Assembly (NCBI RefSeq): GCF_021596505.1
Contig: NZ_PJIZ01000014.1
Coordinates: forward strand, 30,473 to 94,472
Source of the DNA: Nostoc sp. CMAA1605
GTDB lineage: Bacteria > Cyanobacteriota > Cyanobacteriia > Cyanobacteriales > Nostocaceae
DNA length: 64,000 nucleotides
Direction: 5' to 3'
A program made the position numbers and the translations under genes. Below the pieces are notes generated by a model. It saw only the letters and a program-made list of their open reading frames with translations, had not been told where the DNA came from and searched no databases. Below, one piece after another: positions 49,857-59,655 of this stretch (its first letter is position 1; each line of letters opens with the position of its first letter).

Positions 49857-50870
49857 ATGAGGAGTGGGTTGATTCCAGATAGATTAAGTGAGGATGATGG
49901 TTTAATTTCCGCCATTGTCCCCGATGTATCGGTAGTAGTGCCGGTGCGGGATGAGGTGGAGAGTTTGCCTTTGTTATTGGAGGCGATCGCATCTACTCTT
50001 ACCGCTAGTCAGTTAAGCTATGAAATCATCTGTGTCGATGATGGTTCAAGTGATGGTTCAGCAGAATTTCTCAAGGAACAGGCACAAATCCGCCCTGATT
50101 TAAAGGCGGTGATTCTGCGGCGAAATTATGGACAAACGGCGGCGATGGCGGCGGGATTTAAATATGCTATCGGTAAAGCGATCGTCACTTTAGATGCTGA
50201 TTTGCAAAATGACCCAGTCGATATTCCTATGTTATTAGCCAAGCTAGAGGAAGGCTATGATTTAGTCAGTGGTTGGCGGCAAAATCGCCAAGACGGGGCT
50301 TTAAATCGGCTTTTACCTTCTAAAATTGCTAATTGGCTAATTCGTCGCACTACTAGCGTCTATATCCATGATTATGGCTGTTCCCTCAAAGCCTATCGTG
50401 CAGAACTAGTGGCAGATATGAATCTCTACGGTGAACTCCACCGCTTTTTACCTGCACTAGCTTACATCGAAGGGGCAAGAATTACAGAACTACCTGTGCG
50501 CCACCACGCCCGGCGTTTTGGTCAAAGCAAATATGGCATATCGCGGACTTTTCGCGTGTTAATGGATTTGCTCACCATTTTGTTTATGAAAAAGTTCCTC
50601 ACCCGTCCCATGCACGTTTTTGGCTTGTTGGGGCTAGTTTCGATGATTTTAGGAACAGGGTTAGGGATTTACTTAACAGTTATCAAGTTAGCTTTTGGTG
50701 AAATTATCGGTAATCGTCCCTTGTTGATTTTGGCGGTACTACTACTAGTTACAGGAGTACAACTATTTTGCTTTGGACTGTTGGCAGAGTTAGTCATGCG
50801 GACTTACCACGAATCTCAAGGCAAACCAATATATCGTGTGCGGGAAGTAGTGGCAAAAAAAGTTAACTGA
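49857..50870 (+). CDS. Family 2 glycosyltransferase (DPM1/PglI-like with two C-terminal TM segments)
   Basis: VSVVVPVRDEVESLPLLLEAI, IICVDDGSSDGSAEFLKE, LDADLQNDPVDIP. Confidence 0.92.
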   Translation: MRSGLIPDRLSEDDGLISAIVPDVSVVVPVRDEVESLPLLLEAIASTLTASQLSYEIICVDDGSSDGSAEFLKEQAQIRPDLKAVILRRNYGQTAAMAAGFKYAIGKAIVTLDADLQNDPVDIPMLLAKLEEGYDLVSGWRQNRQDGALNRLLPSKIANWLIRRTTSVYIHDYGCSLKAYRAELVADMNLYGELHRFLPALAYIEGARITELPVRHHARRFGQSKYGISRTFRVLMDLLTILFMKKFLTRPMHVFGLLGLVSMILGTGLGIYLTVIKLAFGEIIGNRPLLILAVLLLVTGVQLFCFGLLAELVMRTYHESQGKPIYRVREVVAKKVN

Positions 50871-51122
50871 CGTAACAATTATGATGATTTCCGCGATCGC
50901 TAGTTTCTCTTTCCGAGTCTTCACAGGTAAAGCTAGCGATCGCTTCAGTGAATAATAGGGAATCGGGAATAGGGAATCGGGAGGAGACAAGGGGGACAAG
51001 GGGGACAAGGTAGAATTTTTTGCCCAATGCCCAATGCCCTATTCCCCATACCTACAAACCAAAAAGGCAAAAGCCAGTTATCAAAAACCCACTTTTGCCT
51101 TTTTACTTTTTCCTTCTTAAAC

Positions 51123-51195
51123 GGGCGAGGAGGGATTCGAACCCCCGACACCGTGGTCCGTAGCCACGTGCTCTAGTCCACTGAGCTACACGCCC
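51123..51195 (-). tRNA. tRNA-Arg (anticodon ACG)
   Basis: Reverse strand GGGCGTGTAGCTCAGTGGACTAGAGCACGTGGCTACGGACCACGGTGTCGGGGGTTCGAATCCCTCCTCGCCC; loop CTACGGA; GGTTCGAATCC T-arm. Confidence 0.96.
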
Positions 51196-51232
51196 TTACA
51201 AGAAATATATAGTAACACTTCTTTTGAGAATA

Positions 51233-51733
51233 ATGCAAGACACTTTTCCAAAAAATTCTGCAAACCTCACTCACCTTGATAATCAAGGACAAGCACAGAT
51301 GGTAGACGTGTCCGCGAAAGCCTCTACTGTCAGGGAAGCTGTAGCTGCTGCCCAAGTGCGGATGCTGCCAGAAACTTTAGCAGCGATTCAAGCAGGAAAC
51401 ACTCCTAAAGGCGATGTTTTAGCCACGGCGCGGATAGCTGGAATTATGGCGGCTAAACAGACTTCTAATTTGATTCCCCTATGTCACCCCTTACCACTGC
51501 AAAAAGTCACCGTCGAAATTACCGCCGATTCTGAACTACCTGGTTATCAAATTCAGGCGACAGTCAAAACTAAAGCCGAAACCGGTGTAGAAATGGAAGC
51601 TTTAACGGCTGTTTCCGTAGCGGCGTTGACTTTATACGACATGGCAAAAGCCCTAGAAAAGTCGATGCAAATTGAAGCGATTCGCCTAGTTACTAAAACA
51701 GGTGGTAAATCAGGAGATTATTTTGGGGCATAG
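51233..51733 (+). CDS. moaC: Cyclic pyranopterin monophosphate synthase
   Basis: [73 protein letters not shown]. Confidence 0.96.
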   Translation: MQDTFPKNSANLTHLDNQGQAQMVDVSAKASTVREAVAAAQVRMLPETLAAIQAGNTPKGDVLATARIAGIMAAKQTSNLIPLCHPLPLQKVTVEITADSELPGYQIQATVKTKAETGVEMEALTAVSVAALTLYDMAKALEKSMQIEAIRLVTKTGGKSGDYFGA

Positions 51734-51810
51734 GGCATAAAAGAGGAAATGGTGCAGGGTGCAGGGGGCATGGGGGAGAAAAATTTCCCCTTTTCTCCCT
51801 GCCCACCTGC

Positions 51811-52377
51811 CTACATTTGCGATACATCATCTCGCTCTAGGCGAACTTCAACCTCACGCTCCACATACTCCCACTCCTTGCTGGCGCGCATCCGCAGCAG
51901 TAACTCGTCAAAAGCTTTGGTATGCTCCGGCGCGAATTCAAACCAGGTGAGAAAGTCAAAGGGTTCTCCGAGATCCCGACAGTGAAGCAGCCGACGTGCG
52001 ACTCCTGGAAGATATTCCAAACCAACAGCTGTATGATGAGATTCTTCCTCAAAAATTGCTCGTCGCTCATCTTGTGCCATTTCCCACCAATGGAGAGATT
52101 TTTTAATTGGAATCAGCACGGCAGAAAAGGCTTCCGAACGATTTAGCGCAGGCTGCACCGCCCGAAGAGTAGAAACTTCATCACGCTTAGAGTAGCGAAT
52201 ATTACTGACGAAACTTTGCAGAACCCATGAACTATCTAATGGCAATTCTGCAACAATATCATTCACCACATTTACTCTTTCAACAAGGTCTAAACTTAGT
52301 CCAAAAACGCCTCGCACATCTGTTACTCGCCAGATGCCTTGCTTACCACCAACAAATGAGTATCTGTTGTTCATCAT
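51811..52377 (-). CDS. cld: Chlorite dismutase-like heme enzyme (compact ~180-aa lineage)
   Basis: IPIKKSLHWWEMAQDERRAIFEEESHHTAVGLEYLPGVARRLLHCRDLGEPFDFLTWFEFAPEHTKAFDELLLRMRASKEWEYVEREVEVRLER, closely resembling compact Nitrobacter-type Cld as I recall it; conserved His and Arg present. Confidence 0.83.
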   Translation of the reverse strand: MMNNRYSFVGGKQGIWRVTDVRGVFGLSLDLVERVNVVNDIVAELPLDSSWVLQSFVSNIRYSKRDEVSTLRAVQPALNRSEAFSAVLIPIKKSLHWWEMAQDERRAIFEEESHHTAVGLEYLPGVARRLLHCRDLGEPFDFLTWFEFAPEHTKAFDELLLRMRASKEWEYVEREVEVRLERDDVSQM

Positions 52378-52683
52378 ACCTCTTAACCTTTTAGATTCCT
52401 TGTCTTCTTCCGGGTAAAGAATTACTTGCTAAACTAAAACACCAAAATGAATTTTGGCTGAGAAATTCGGTCAAATACAATGGGTTTTGGTTGAGGAATT
52501 CGGTCTAAGCAGCTACGCAGCTTGTATAATACGAGATCAAGTCAATAAGTTAGTATGATTAGAAATACAGGTAACTCTGTTTATTAAATTTGGCTGCGTA
52601 ACAGCTTAGGATGATGTAATTACGCTCAAATTTACACACTCATCTTGATATTGAGTGTTTCTAAAACTCTATGCAAGCCAATT

Positions 52684-53370
52684 TTACGATTTACTTAATA
52701 CCGCTACGAGGTCATCTTTTTTCATCTTACTAATACCAGCAATACCCCGCTTTTTAGCAATCGCTTTTAGTTCAGCCGTTGACATTGTTTTGAGGATACT
52801 AGTCTCATGGGTTGTATCGGGCATTGGTTGAGGAGTTAGATAAAAAACTTGATTTAAGGCATCTAGTTTTTTACCTTTAGTAATGCCACATTTTAGATTC
52901 ACAATTGGCTCTAATGTTTTCCAGTATTGACGGGGAGCTTCATCAATACGATTAGTAGCGATCGCAGGTTTCACTCCTGTGAGGACACTACCTGGTTGTT
53001 TCACTAAATATTCCAATGCTGACATAATTTCGTCTCTAGATGCCTTAGACAGATTGATTTTTGGCATCTCTTCCCCTGCAAGTATTTTCGTAACTTCGAC
53101 TGTTTCATCACTACCATCACTGATAATGCACCAAACGCGTTCTAAACCAGCCGCTTCTGCAATAGCGTAAATGAATGAGTTAGCAATTACTTGATACTTA
53201 TCTTTACCAGTTTCTTTGACAATAACTGGAATCCAATTTCGTCCGCCTTTTTGATTGAGTAAATGGGCTGAAGCTTTGATTAAAAAATCAGGTGCTTTAG
53301 TTCCTTCGCCTGGGTCAATTTCATCTAAATACAAAAGCATTAAATTGCCGATATTGCTGAGGCTATTCAT
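52684..53370 (-). CDS. ParB/sulfiredoxin-like N-terminal domain + C-terminal Rho_N/SAP-like domain protein
   Basis: WIPVIVKETGKDKYQVIANSFIYAIAEAAGLERVWCII...; C-terminus STAELKAIAKKRGIAGISKMKKDDLVAVLSKS. 4-bp overlap with the upstream parA-like gene. Confidence 0.65.
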   Translation of the reverse strand: MNSLSNIGNLMLLYLDEIDPGEGTKAPDFLIKASAHLLNQKGGRNWIPVIVKETGKDKYQVIANSFIYAIAEAAGLERVWCIISDGSDETVEVTKILAGEEMPKINLSKASRDEIMSALEYLVKQPGSVLTGVKPAIATNRIDEAPRQYWKTLEPIVNLKCGITKGKKLDALNQVFYLTPQPMPDTTHETSILKTMSTAELKAIAKKRGIAGISKMKKDDLVAVLSKS

Positions 53371-54725
53371 TGTAAAAAATACTCCTTGGCTAAATTTTTG
53401 TAATATTCATGAGCAGATATATCTCGATAAACAGCAGGGATACGCGAGAAAGCTGAACCAGCTATGTTAGCGTAGCTTGGAACTTCATGAATATGCAGGT
53501 CTTTTTTTGCCTTAGTATACTTAGGATAGAAGTAAGGTAGTAAATTAAATCCCTCTTGTTTAGCATCTTTAAGGATATTATTAATTTCTTGTTGAGCAAC
53601 TTTCAACTGAGGATCTGTTATCTTTTCTCCATTAAAAAAGATTGGTAATGGAATGGGACTACCATCAAGTTTTTTGGATTGTACTTCAGGGATAAACTTT
53701 TTCATTGCCATTGCTGCATTCTCTAAAGAAAAAAGATTGTTATGCTTGGTGGGAATGAGAACAACATCGGCGGCATAAACAGCTAATTGACTAAAAATTC
53801 GCCAGTTTGGTGGTGAATCGATCAAAATATAGTCATATTCTTGCTGTGCTGGTTCTAGCTTGCGATAAAGAGTATGACTTTGTAGATGACTAAGCAACTG
53901 ATGTTCAGGTGTATCCGTTAGTTTTTGATCAGCAGGAATAACATCAAACCTCAGTTCTCTGTGTAGTTTTTTAAGAGGAAATTTATAAGGATATAGAGTA
54001 GTTAGCAAATCTATATTCCTTTCTGTAAGAGCCTCAAATACACTTCCTTGACTGAGTGGAATCCCTAAAGAACTAGTTAAATCTTGTTGATTTGGGTCAA
54101 AGTCTACTGCTAAAACTTTCTTCCCTAAAAAAGTTAAAATAGCTGCTAAGTTAACTGTAGTGGTGGTTTTTCCCACTCCACCTTTATTGTTATAAACAGC
54201 AATAGTTAACGCTTTATTAGTATTTTCAATTTTTTGTCGAATTTCAGCAGCAACATTATCAATGTTGTTAGCATCAATTGAAATACACTTTGTTGCAGGA
54301 AAAATTACTTTCCCATGCTTGCGGAACAGTTGAATATGACAGGAATTAGTAATAATTCCCCATTGTACTGTTGTGCAGTTAGGCGCAAGAAGATAACGCT
54401 TTATTTGCTCAACTGTTACTTGATACTGTGCAGCATCTTGAGATAAATTAATATCTCTACCTTTCAACTCCAGCAAAAGGTATGGATTTGATTTAGTGTG
54501 TAAAAAAGCATCGTCCCCAATAGTTTTTCTTGCGGCTTTATCAACAGATCCATTACCCGTGCTGTATTGTGGATGAATCTCTTCAGTTTGAAACCCTAAC
54601 GAATTTAACAGATGAGACGCAAAAAGATGGTCTACAACGGGTTCTTGTGCGTTGTCAGGAAGACTTTGTAATGCAGCCTGAAGACTAGTAATTGTTCTGC
54701 TCATAGCGTGGGTAACTTCCAGCAA
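53367..54725 (-). CDS. N-terminal restriction-endonuclease-like (HsdR_N / PD-(D/E)XK) domain fused to ParA/MinD-type ATPase
   Basis: NGSVDKAARKTIGDDAFLHTKSNPYLLLELKGRDINL (D...ELK), then AVYNNKGGVGKTTTTVNLAAILTFLGKKVLAVDFDPNQQDLTSSLG, YDYILIDSPPNW. Confidence 0.8.
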   Translation of the reverse strand: MLEVTHAMSRTITSLQAALQSLPDNAQEPVVDHLFASHLLNSLGFQTEEIHPQYSTGNGSVDKAARKTIGDDAFLHTKSNPYLLLELKGRDINLSQDAAQYQVTVEQIKRYLLAPNCTTVQWGIITNSCHIQLFRKHGKVIFPATKCISIDANNIDNVAAEIRQKIENTNKALTIAVYNNKGGVGKTTTTVNLAAILTFLGKKVLAVDFDPNQQDLTSSLGIPLSQGSVFEALTERNIDLLTTLYPYKFPLKKLHRELRFDVIPADQKLTDTPEHQLLSHLQSHTLYRKLEPAQQEYDYILIDSPPNWRIFSQLAVYAADVVLIPTKHNNLFSLENAAMAMKKFIPEVQSKKLDGSPIPLPIFFNGEKITDPQLKVAQQEINNILKDAKQEGFNLLPYFYPKYTKAKKDLHIHEVPSYANIAGSAFSRIPAVYRDISAHEYYKNLAKEYFLQ

Positions 54726-54819
54726 TGTCTAAGTCTAGAGTTCCCATTTGAGAAGAAATATTAACTATAAGAATCCAATTTAATTTCTGAAAAATCTTAA
54801 GTATATGTAGTATATGTAG

Positions 54820-55028
54820 GGTGTGTTAGGCGTAAGCCGTAACGCACCGAAGACCTGTACTCTCGCTGCTAACACAAAGTTAATATTGGGGGAGGAACAT
54901 CCACACTGCAATTTGCCTACGCTATGTATCTGTTCAAAAATCTCGTGGAAATCCTATAAATGTGGTACTTTTAGTTTGTAGTGAGGACTTCAGTCCTCAT
55001 CTAAGGACTAAAGTCCTTACTACAAACC
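54820..55028. repeat. Dispersed cyanobacterial repeats / hairpins
   Basis: gtagggtgtgttaggcgtaagccgtaacgcaccg; tttgtagtgaggacttcagtcctcatctaaggactaaagtccttactacaaac (inverted pair; a related half-copy lies near 17780). Confidence 0.75.
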
Positions 55029-55034
55029 TCTAAT

Positions 55035-56372
55035 CTAATTTGCTATTACCTGATTCTGAAAGTCTTGATTTTGACGTTCTAATTGATGGGCTTTTTTGAC
55101 AATCTTATGAAATGAGCGGTTAGTTTTTTCCCATTGTCTAAAATATTTATGTGGGTCACATAAATGTGTTCCTGGTAGCTTGTGTCCCATTTCTTTTAAC
55201 ACTAAACCCAGAGGAATATTAATTTCATCTTGTAGTTTTAGATAACGTGCAAAAAGTGGCCCATAAGCAGAAATAATTGAACCTACCCCACCCCGTGGTT
55301 GTTCCCAGCCGAGAAAATATAATCCTTTGTAATCATCTAAAAATGAACCTTCATAGCATTTCACCACTGAACCTTCTACGCGTTGAAGTTCTGGGGGAAG
55401 GAAGGGGTAGGAAACATAGTAGCCAGTTCCACAAACGATGAGGTCAAATGCTTCGCGAGTACCATCAACAAACTCGACTTCATCGCCATCTAAAAAACTC
55501 ACTCCTGGTTTAGCGGTAATTCGACCGTGTTTGATGTAATAGGGAACTTCACTATTTAATGTGGGATGTTTCTCAAAAATTCGGTGTTTGGGTTCGGGTA
55601 AACCATAATCTTCATGTTTGCCGAAGGTGAGACGGATGAGTAAATGAGTCATCAGTCTTTGATACCATAACGGTGATGAGCCTTTGGCACGGTCTGCAAC
55701 GGGAACACCTGCAAAGGTTTTGGGAATAAACCAGACTGATTCCCGCATACTTAAAACCGACTTAGCAGCGACACGCGCCGCTTCTGCTGCGACATCACAA
55801 GCGGAGTTACCGCCACCAATGACTAAAACTCGTTTACCTTGCAATTGATTAGGGTGTTTGTAATCTTTGGTGTGGATAATTTCCCCGTTGAATTCTCCTT
55901 TAAATTGGGGAAAGCGTTTACACCAGTGATGACCATTGCACATTAAAACACCTTTATACAGGCGTTTTTCTCCATTATCAAAGGTGACTTCCCAGAGGTT
56001 ATTTTCTACTGGTCGCACGTAGTTGACTTGACGATTTAATTCTATGTTGCGCCGTAGGTCAAAATGATCAGCAAAAGAGTTTAAGTAATCCCGCATATTT
56101 TGTGCGCTGGGGAAGTCGGGATAACTATTCGGCATGGGGAAATGAGTAAATTGGGTAATCTTGCGGGAAGATATGATATGTGCAGTTTCATACACACCGT
56201 GATACCAATTACCACCGATATCATCACTAGCATCCACTTGATCATAGGATATATTGGCTGCTTGCAGTGCTTGAGCCATACCCAATCCCACAAATCCTGC
56301 GCCAATAATGAGATGTTTGTCTTGAGTAGCGACTAGGTTTTGAGTTGTATCTAATTTACTTACTGTCACCAC
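55035..56372 (-). CDS. Flavin-containing monooxygenase
   Basis: LIIGAGFVGLGMAQAL, RVLVIGGGNSACDVAAEAAR, DLIVCGTGY. Confidence 0.92.
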   Translation of the reverse strand: MVTVSKLDTTQNLVATQDKHLIIGAGFVGLGMAQALQAANISYDQVDASDDIGGNWYHGVYETAHIISSRKITQFTHFPMPNSYPDFPSAQNMRDYLNSFADHFDLRRNIELNRQVNYVRPVENNLWEVTFDNGEKRLYKGVLMCNGHHWCKRFPQFKGEFNGEIIHTKDYKHPNQLQGKRVLVIGGGNSACDVAAEAARVAAKSVLSMRESVWFIPKTFAGVPVADRAKGSSPLWYQRLMTHLLIRLTFGKHEDYGLPEPKHRIFEKHPTLNSEVPYYIKHGRITAKPGVSFLDGDEVEFVDGTREAFDLIVCGTGYYVSYPFLPPELQRVEGSVVKCYEGSFLDDYKGLYFLGWEQPRGGVGSIISAYGPLFARYLKLQDEINIPLGLVLKEMGHKLPGTHLCDPHKYFRQWEKTNRSFHKIVKKAHQLERQNQDFQNQVIAN

Positions 56373-57180
56373 TTTTTAACCTCCTACCAAACCCAGCATT
56401 TACCCAATCGAGTAGCTGAGGGAAATATCTTTTCAGCAGATGCACAGTTTTAGCCGTTTTATCTGGAAATACGTGCAGTTGATTACGAATAATGCCTTGA
56501 ATTGTGGCACGCATCACATCGGCGGGGTCTGTCACCAAATCTTCTGGAAATCCCTGAAATTGTTTGGCGAGAGTGCCGTAACGTTCTGACTCCAGAATGG
56601 GGGTACGACTAAAGAAAGGATAAACTGCTGTCACTTTCACATTGTAGTCTTTGACTTCTTGGTATAGTCCTTCACTAAATCCACGCAAGCCAAATTTGCT
56701 GGCTGCATAATGAGCCATCCCAGCAAATGCTGACCAACCAGCTAAGGAGGACATATTGACGATGTGGCCTTGGCGGCGAGTAATCATGTCAGCAGCAAAT
56801 AAGGAACTTAAGCGCATGGGAGAGAGGAGATTTACCTGCATGAGACGTTCCCATTTTTCGCTCGGTACTTCATCCATACGACCGAATAAGCCAATGCCAG
56901 CATTATTAATTAAAATCTCAACAGGGATGTCTAAGGCTTTGACTTGATGATAAAGGGTTTCACACCCGGCGGATGTAGATAAATCAGCCGCAAGACAAGC
57001 TAACACTTCACCGGTTTTGACTTGTTGTTGAATTTCTGCAACGCGCTGACGCAAGACAGTTTCATCTATGTCTGTCAGAATTAGTCGGCTACCGGCTGCT
57101 AACAATTGTTTAGTTAGTTCCTGTCCAAATCCACCGGATGCACCAGTGATGAGAATAACTGTCTGGGATAGTTGGGTCAT
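56356..57180 (-). CDS. Short-chain dehydrogenase/reductase
   Basis: VILITGASGGFGQELTKQL, LINNAGIG, YAASKFGLRGFSE. Confidence 0.93.
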   Translation of the reverse strand: MTQLSQTVILITGASGGFGQELTKQLLAAGSRLILTDIDETVLRQRVAEIQQQVKTGEVLACLAADLSTSAGCETLYHQVKALDIPVEILINNAGIGLFGRMDEVPSEKWERLMQVNLLSPMRLSSLFAADMITRRQGHIVNMSSLAGWSAFAGMAHYAASKFGLRGFSEGLYQEVKDYNVKVTAVYPFFSRTPILESERYGTLAKQFQGFPEDLVTDPADVMRATIQGIIRNQLHVFPDKTAKTVHLLKRYFPQLLDWVNAGFGRRLKSGDSK

Positions 57181-57306
57181 TTAACAATTCAAAATTTGGG
57201 CATTGGGAATTGGGCATTGGGCATTGGGCATTGGGTATGGGATTTTTCTTTCCCTATACCCCTACACCCCTACACCCCTAAACCCCTAAACCCCTTGAGA
57301 GTCTGA

Positions 57307-58284
57307 TTAAATCTTAGGGGATTGGAGGGCGGTTAATAGTAGAAGTGACCACGGGATTTTAATGTCTGGGATGAGTGAAGGGTTTTTTCTGAGGTTGGGT
57401 ATTGCAGCCGGAATGAGGAAGCGTAGGGAACGGAGGGAGGCGGGTAAGTTGCCTTCTTGATCGACTATGCCGTATTTTTGGGCTAATTCGGCGACAATCT
57501 GCACTTTGCCGGTGCGGCGCATCAGGTTCGGTTCTGTGGCTAATTTGGCGATGACTCTTCCTGTTAATAGGGGGGTTTCCCAATTGAATCGCTCACTGAG
57601 GACTGAGTTGCTGGGATTAATATTATCTTGTTGTGCTAGTTCGGTGGCGAGGGTGGAAAAGAGTTCTGTCCCGACGATTCCCGGCCAAATGGAAACGGCT
57701 GTGATGTTGTATGGTTTGAGTTCTACCGCCATATCAGATGCTAGGCGATCGCAGCCTGATTTACCAGCACCATAAGCTGCACCAAAGATATAAGAAAGAC
57801 CACCCCAAGAGGAAATATTACAGATTAATCCCTGTCCTTGCTTTGCCATCATCCGGGCAGCAAACACGCTGGCTATATAATGACTACGCAAACCGACGTT
57901 ATTACAAGCATCCCACAAAGACGGTTCACATTCCCAAAATGGTTGACCTTGTGCGTCGGTTAATGCTGGTACTCCGGCATATACATTATTTACTAGTAAG
58001 TCGAGCTTTCCTGCTTGCTCATCTTGGATACGTTCAAACAGTAACCGCACCTGTTCATCGTCGCTGTGGTCTACCTGTACAGGAATACACACACCGCCAG
58101 CTTGTTCTACAGCTACTTGTGTCTCTAATAAACTACCTGCAACCTCATCATTGGAGTTTGGGTTTAACCTGCGTCCTGTAATATACACAGTCGCTCCCGC
58201 TTCTCCTAGTCCAATGGCAATTCCTTTGCCTAGACCTCTGGTTGCACCTGTGACTAACGCCACTTTCCCCTCAAGATGTTTCAT
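57307..58284 (-). CDS. Short-chain dehydrogenase/reductase
   Basis: VALVTGATRGLGKGIAIGLGEAGATVYITGRR, LLVNNVYAG, YGAGKSGCDRLA. Confidence 0.92.
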   Translation of the reverse strand: MKHLEGKVALVTGATRGLGKGIAIGLGEAGATVYITGRRLNPNSNDEVAGSLLETQVAVEQAGGVCIPVQVDHSDDEQVRLLFERIQDEQAGKLDLLVNNVYAGVPALTDAQGQPFWECEPSLWDACNNVGLRSHYIASVFAARMMAKQGQGLICNISSWGGLSYIFGAAYGAGKSGCDRLASDMAVELKPYNITAVSIWPGIVGTELFSTLATELAQQDNINPSNSVLSERFNWETPLLTGRVIAKLATEPNLMRRTGKVQIVAELAQKYGIVDQEGNLPASLRSLRFLIPAAIPNLRKNPSLIPDIKIPWSLLLLTALQSPKI

Positions 58285-59027
58285 GATGATTGTTGGTTGG
58301 TAATTAGTAAATGGTCATTAGTCAATGGTCATTAGTCAATAGTCATTAGTCATTAGTCATTAGAGAACAGGGAACGGTTTTTCTCACTTGCTACCTTGTC
58401 CCCAGTCCCCAGTCCCCAATCCCCAATCAATCCCCAAAAAACGAATCAGTAGCCTTTTAGACTAGACATTTTGCCCCCTATCCAGTAACCTAGTGCAGAG
58501 GTTATTGGCTAGGCGATCGCCAAAATCATACAATTTAATTAACAGTGTTTTTACTTGCAGCCTTTCAGCCTGGGGAACATTTGCATTATTCTCGGTAGGC
58601 TCATTAGGCTAAAATTATTGTCTGTGAAGAACTTCAGAGAGGTGATTGTAGCGTCAACTTAATTTACTATTATCCTATCATTGATTAGGCTTCTTGTAGC
58701 AGAAAAAATAATTAAAAATGACTTTCATGCTCAAGTTTATGCTCAAGAAAATTACTTGGTTGATTTATTTAGTTAGCAGTCAATTTTTGCCTAATATCTA
58801 ATTCTCAATATCATATTTAAACCCATTTCACAGAAAATATCAAATTGCTATTTAATGTAATATTAAGATGCTGTTAACTAAATTTTAACAATGAACAATG
58901 GTAGGGATAGATATTCTAAATAGGGTCAGACAAGTTTTTGAATAACAACTGTTATATTATGCTAAATTATCAAGGTTTCAACATCATCACAAACTTATAT
59001 TTGCAATCACTATAAGGACATTGGTAA

Positions 59028-59645
59028 ATGCCTAGACAAATTGTTCATGCCAAAAAGAATACGCAAGTTTTAACAGCTAATTCAGCCCCCGGTACTGGTA
59101 AGGTGAGAAAAAAATTAGCATTTTTGTGGCGGCAATTGCTGGAATCAGTACCGTTTTTATTAGCTTGTATTGTATTTTTAAGCGTGATCAGTTTAAAAAG
59201 TCCTCTGTTGCTGTTTTGTTTGCTATTTGGTAGTTTAATCACCATAGTGATACAACAAATTGGACAGCAGTCACATTTGCCGAAACGATGGTTAATTGTC
59301 TGCCAAATTTTAGCATTGGCTTTGATTATGAGCCTGTTTTGGTTAGATTATTTTGCTGCACCGGCTCAGGCACAATTTTTCAGACGAGCCGAAGATTTTT
59401 TCAAAAATACTTTAACTCAGGGAACAGCAAATAATAATGGTCAAGCAGCAGTCAGTTTAATATTCAATATTCTCAGAGGCATTTACTTACTATACATAGC
59501 GATTTCTTTGGTTGGTGTGATTAATGCAGTCCGCAAAGATGAAGATTGGCAAAGTGTAGCGAGAACTCCTCTTTTAGTGGTGGTAGCTGTCACAGTAGCA
59601 GATGTTCTCACAGGCTTTGTGATTGGCGATAGTAGTAATAAATAA
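59028..59645 (+). CDS. VirB2/TrbC-like candidate membrane protein with internal AQAQ processing-like site
   Basis: YFAAPAQAQFFRRAEDFFKNTLTQ followed by two TM segments; first of a tight gene series with virB3/B4-like genes. Confidence 0.5.
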   Translation: MPRQIVHAKKNTQVLTANSAPGTGKVRKKLAFLWRQLLESVPFLLACIVFLSVISLKSPLLLFCLLFGSLITIVIQQIGQQSHLPKRWLIVCQILALALIMSLFWLDYFAAPAQAQFFRRAEDFFKNTLTQGTANNNGQAAVSLIFNILRGIYLLYIAISLVGVINAVRKDEDWQSVARTPLLVVVAVTVADVLTGFVIGDSSNK

Positions 59646-59655
59646 TTAGTTAATT

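Noticed and set aside
51123-51195. tRNA as an integration site for a genomic island.
   Set aside because: No integrase or direct repeat of the tRNA 3' end was noticed nearby.
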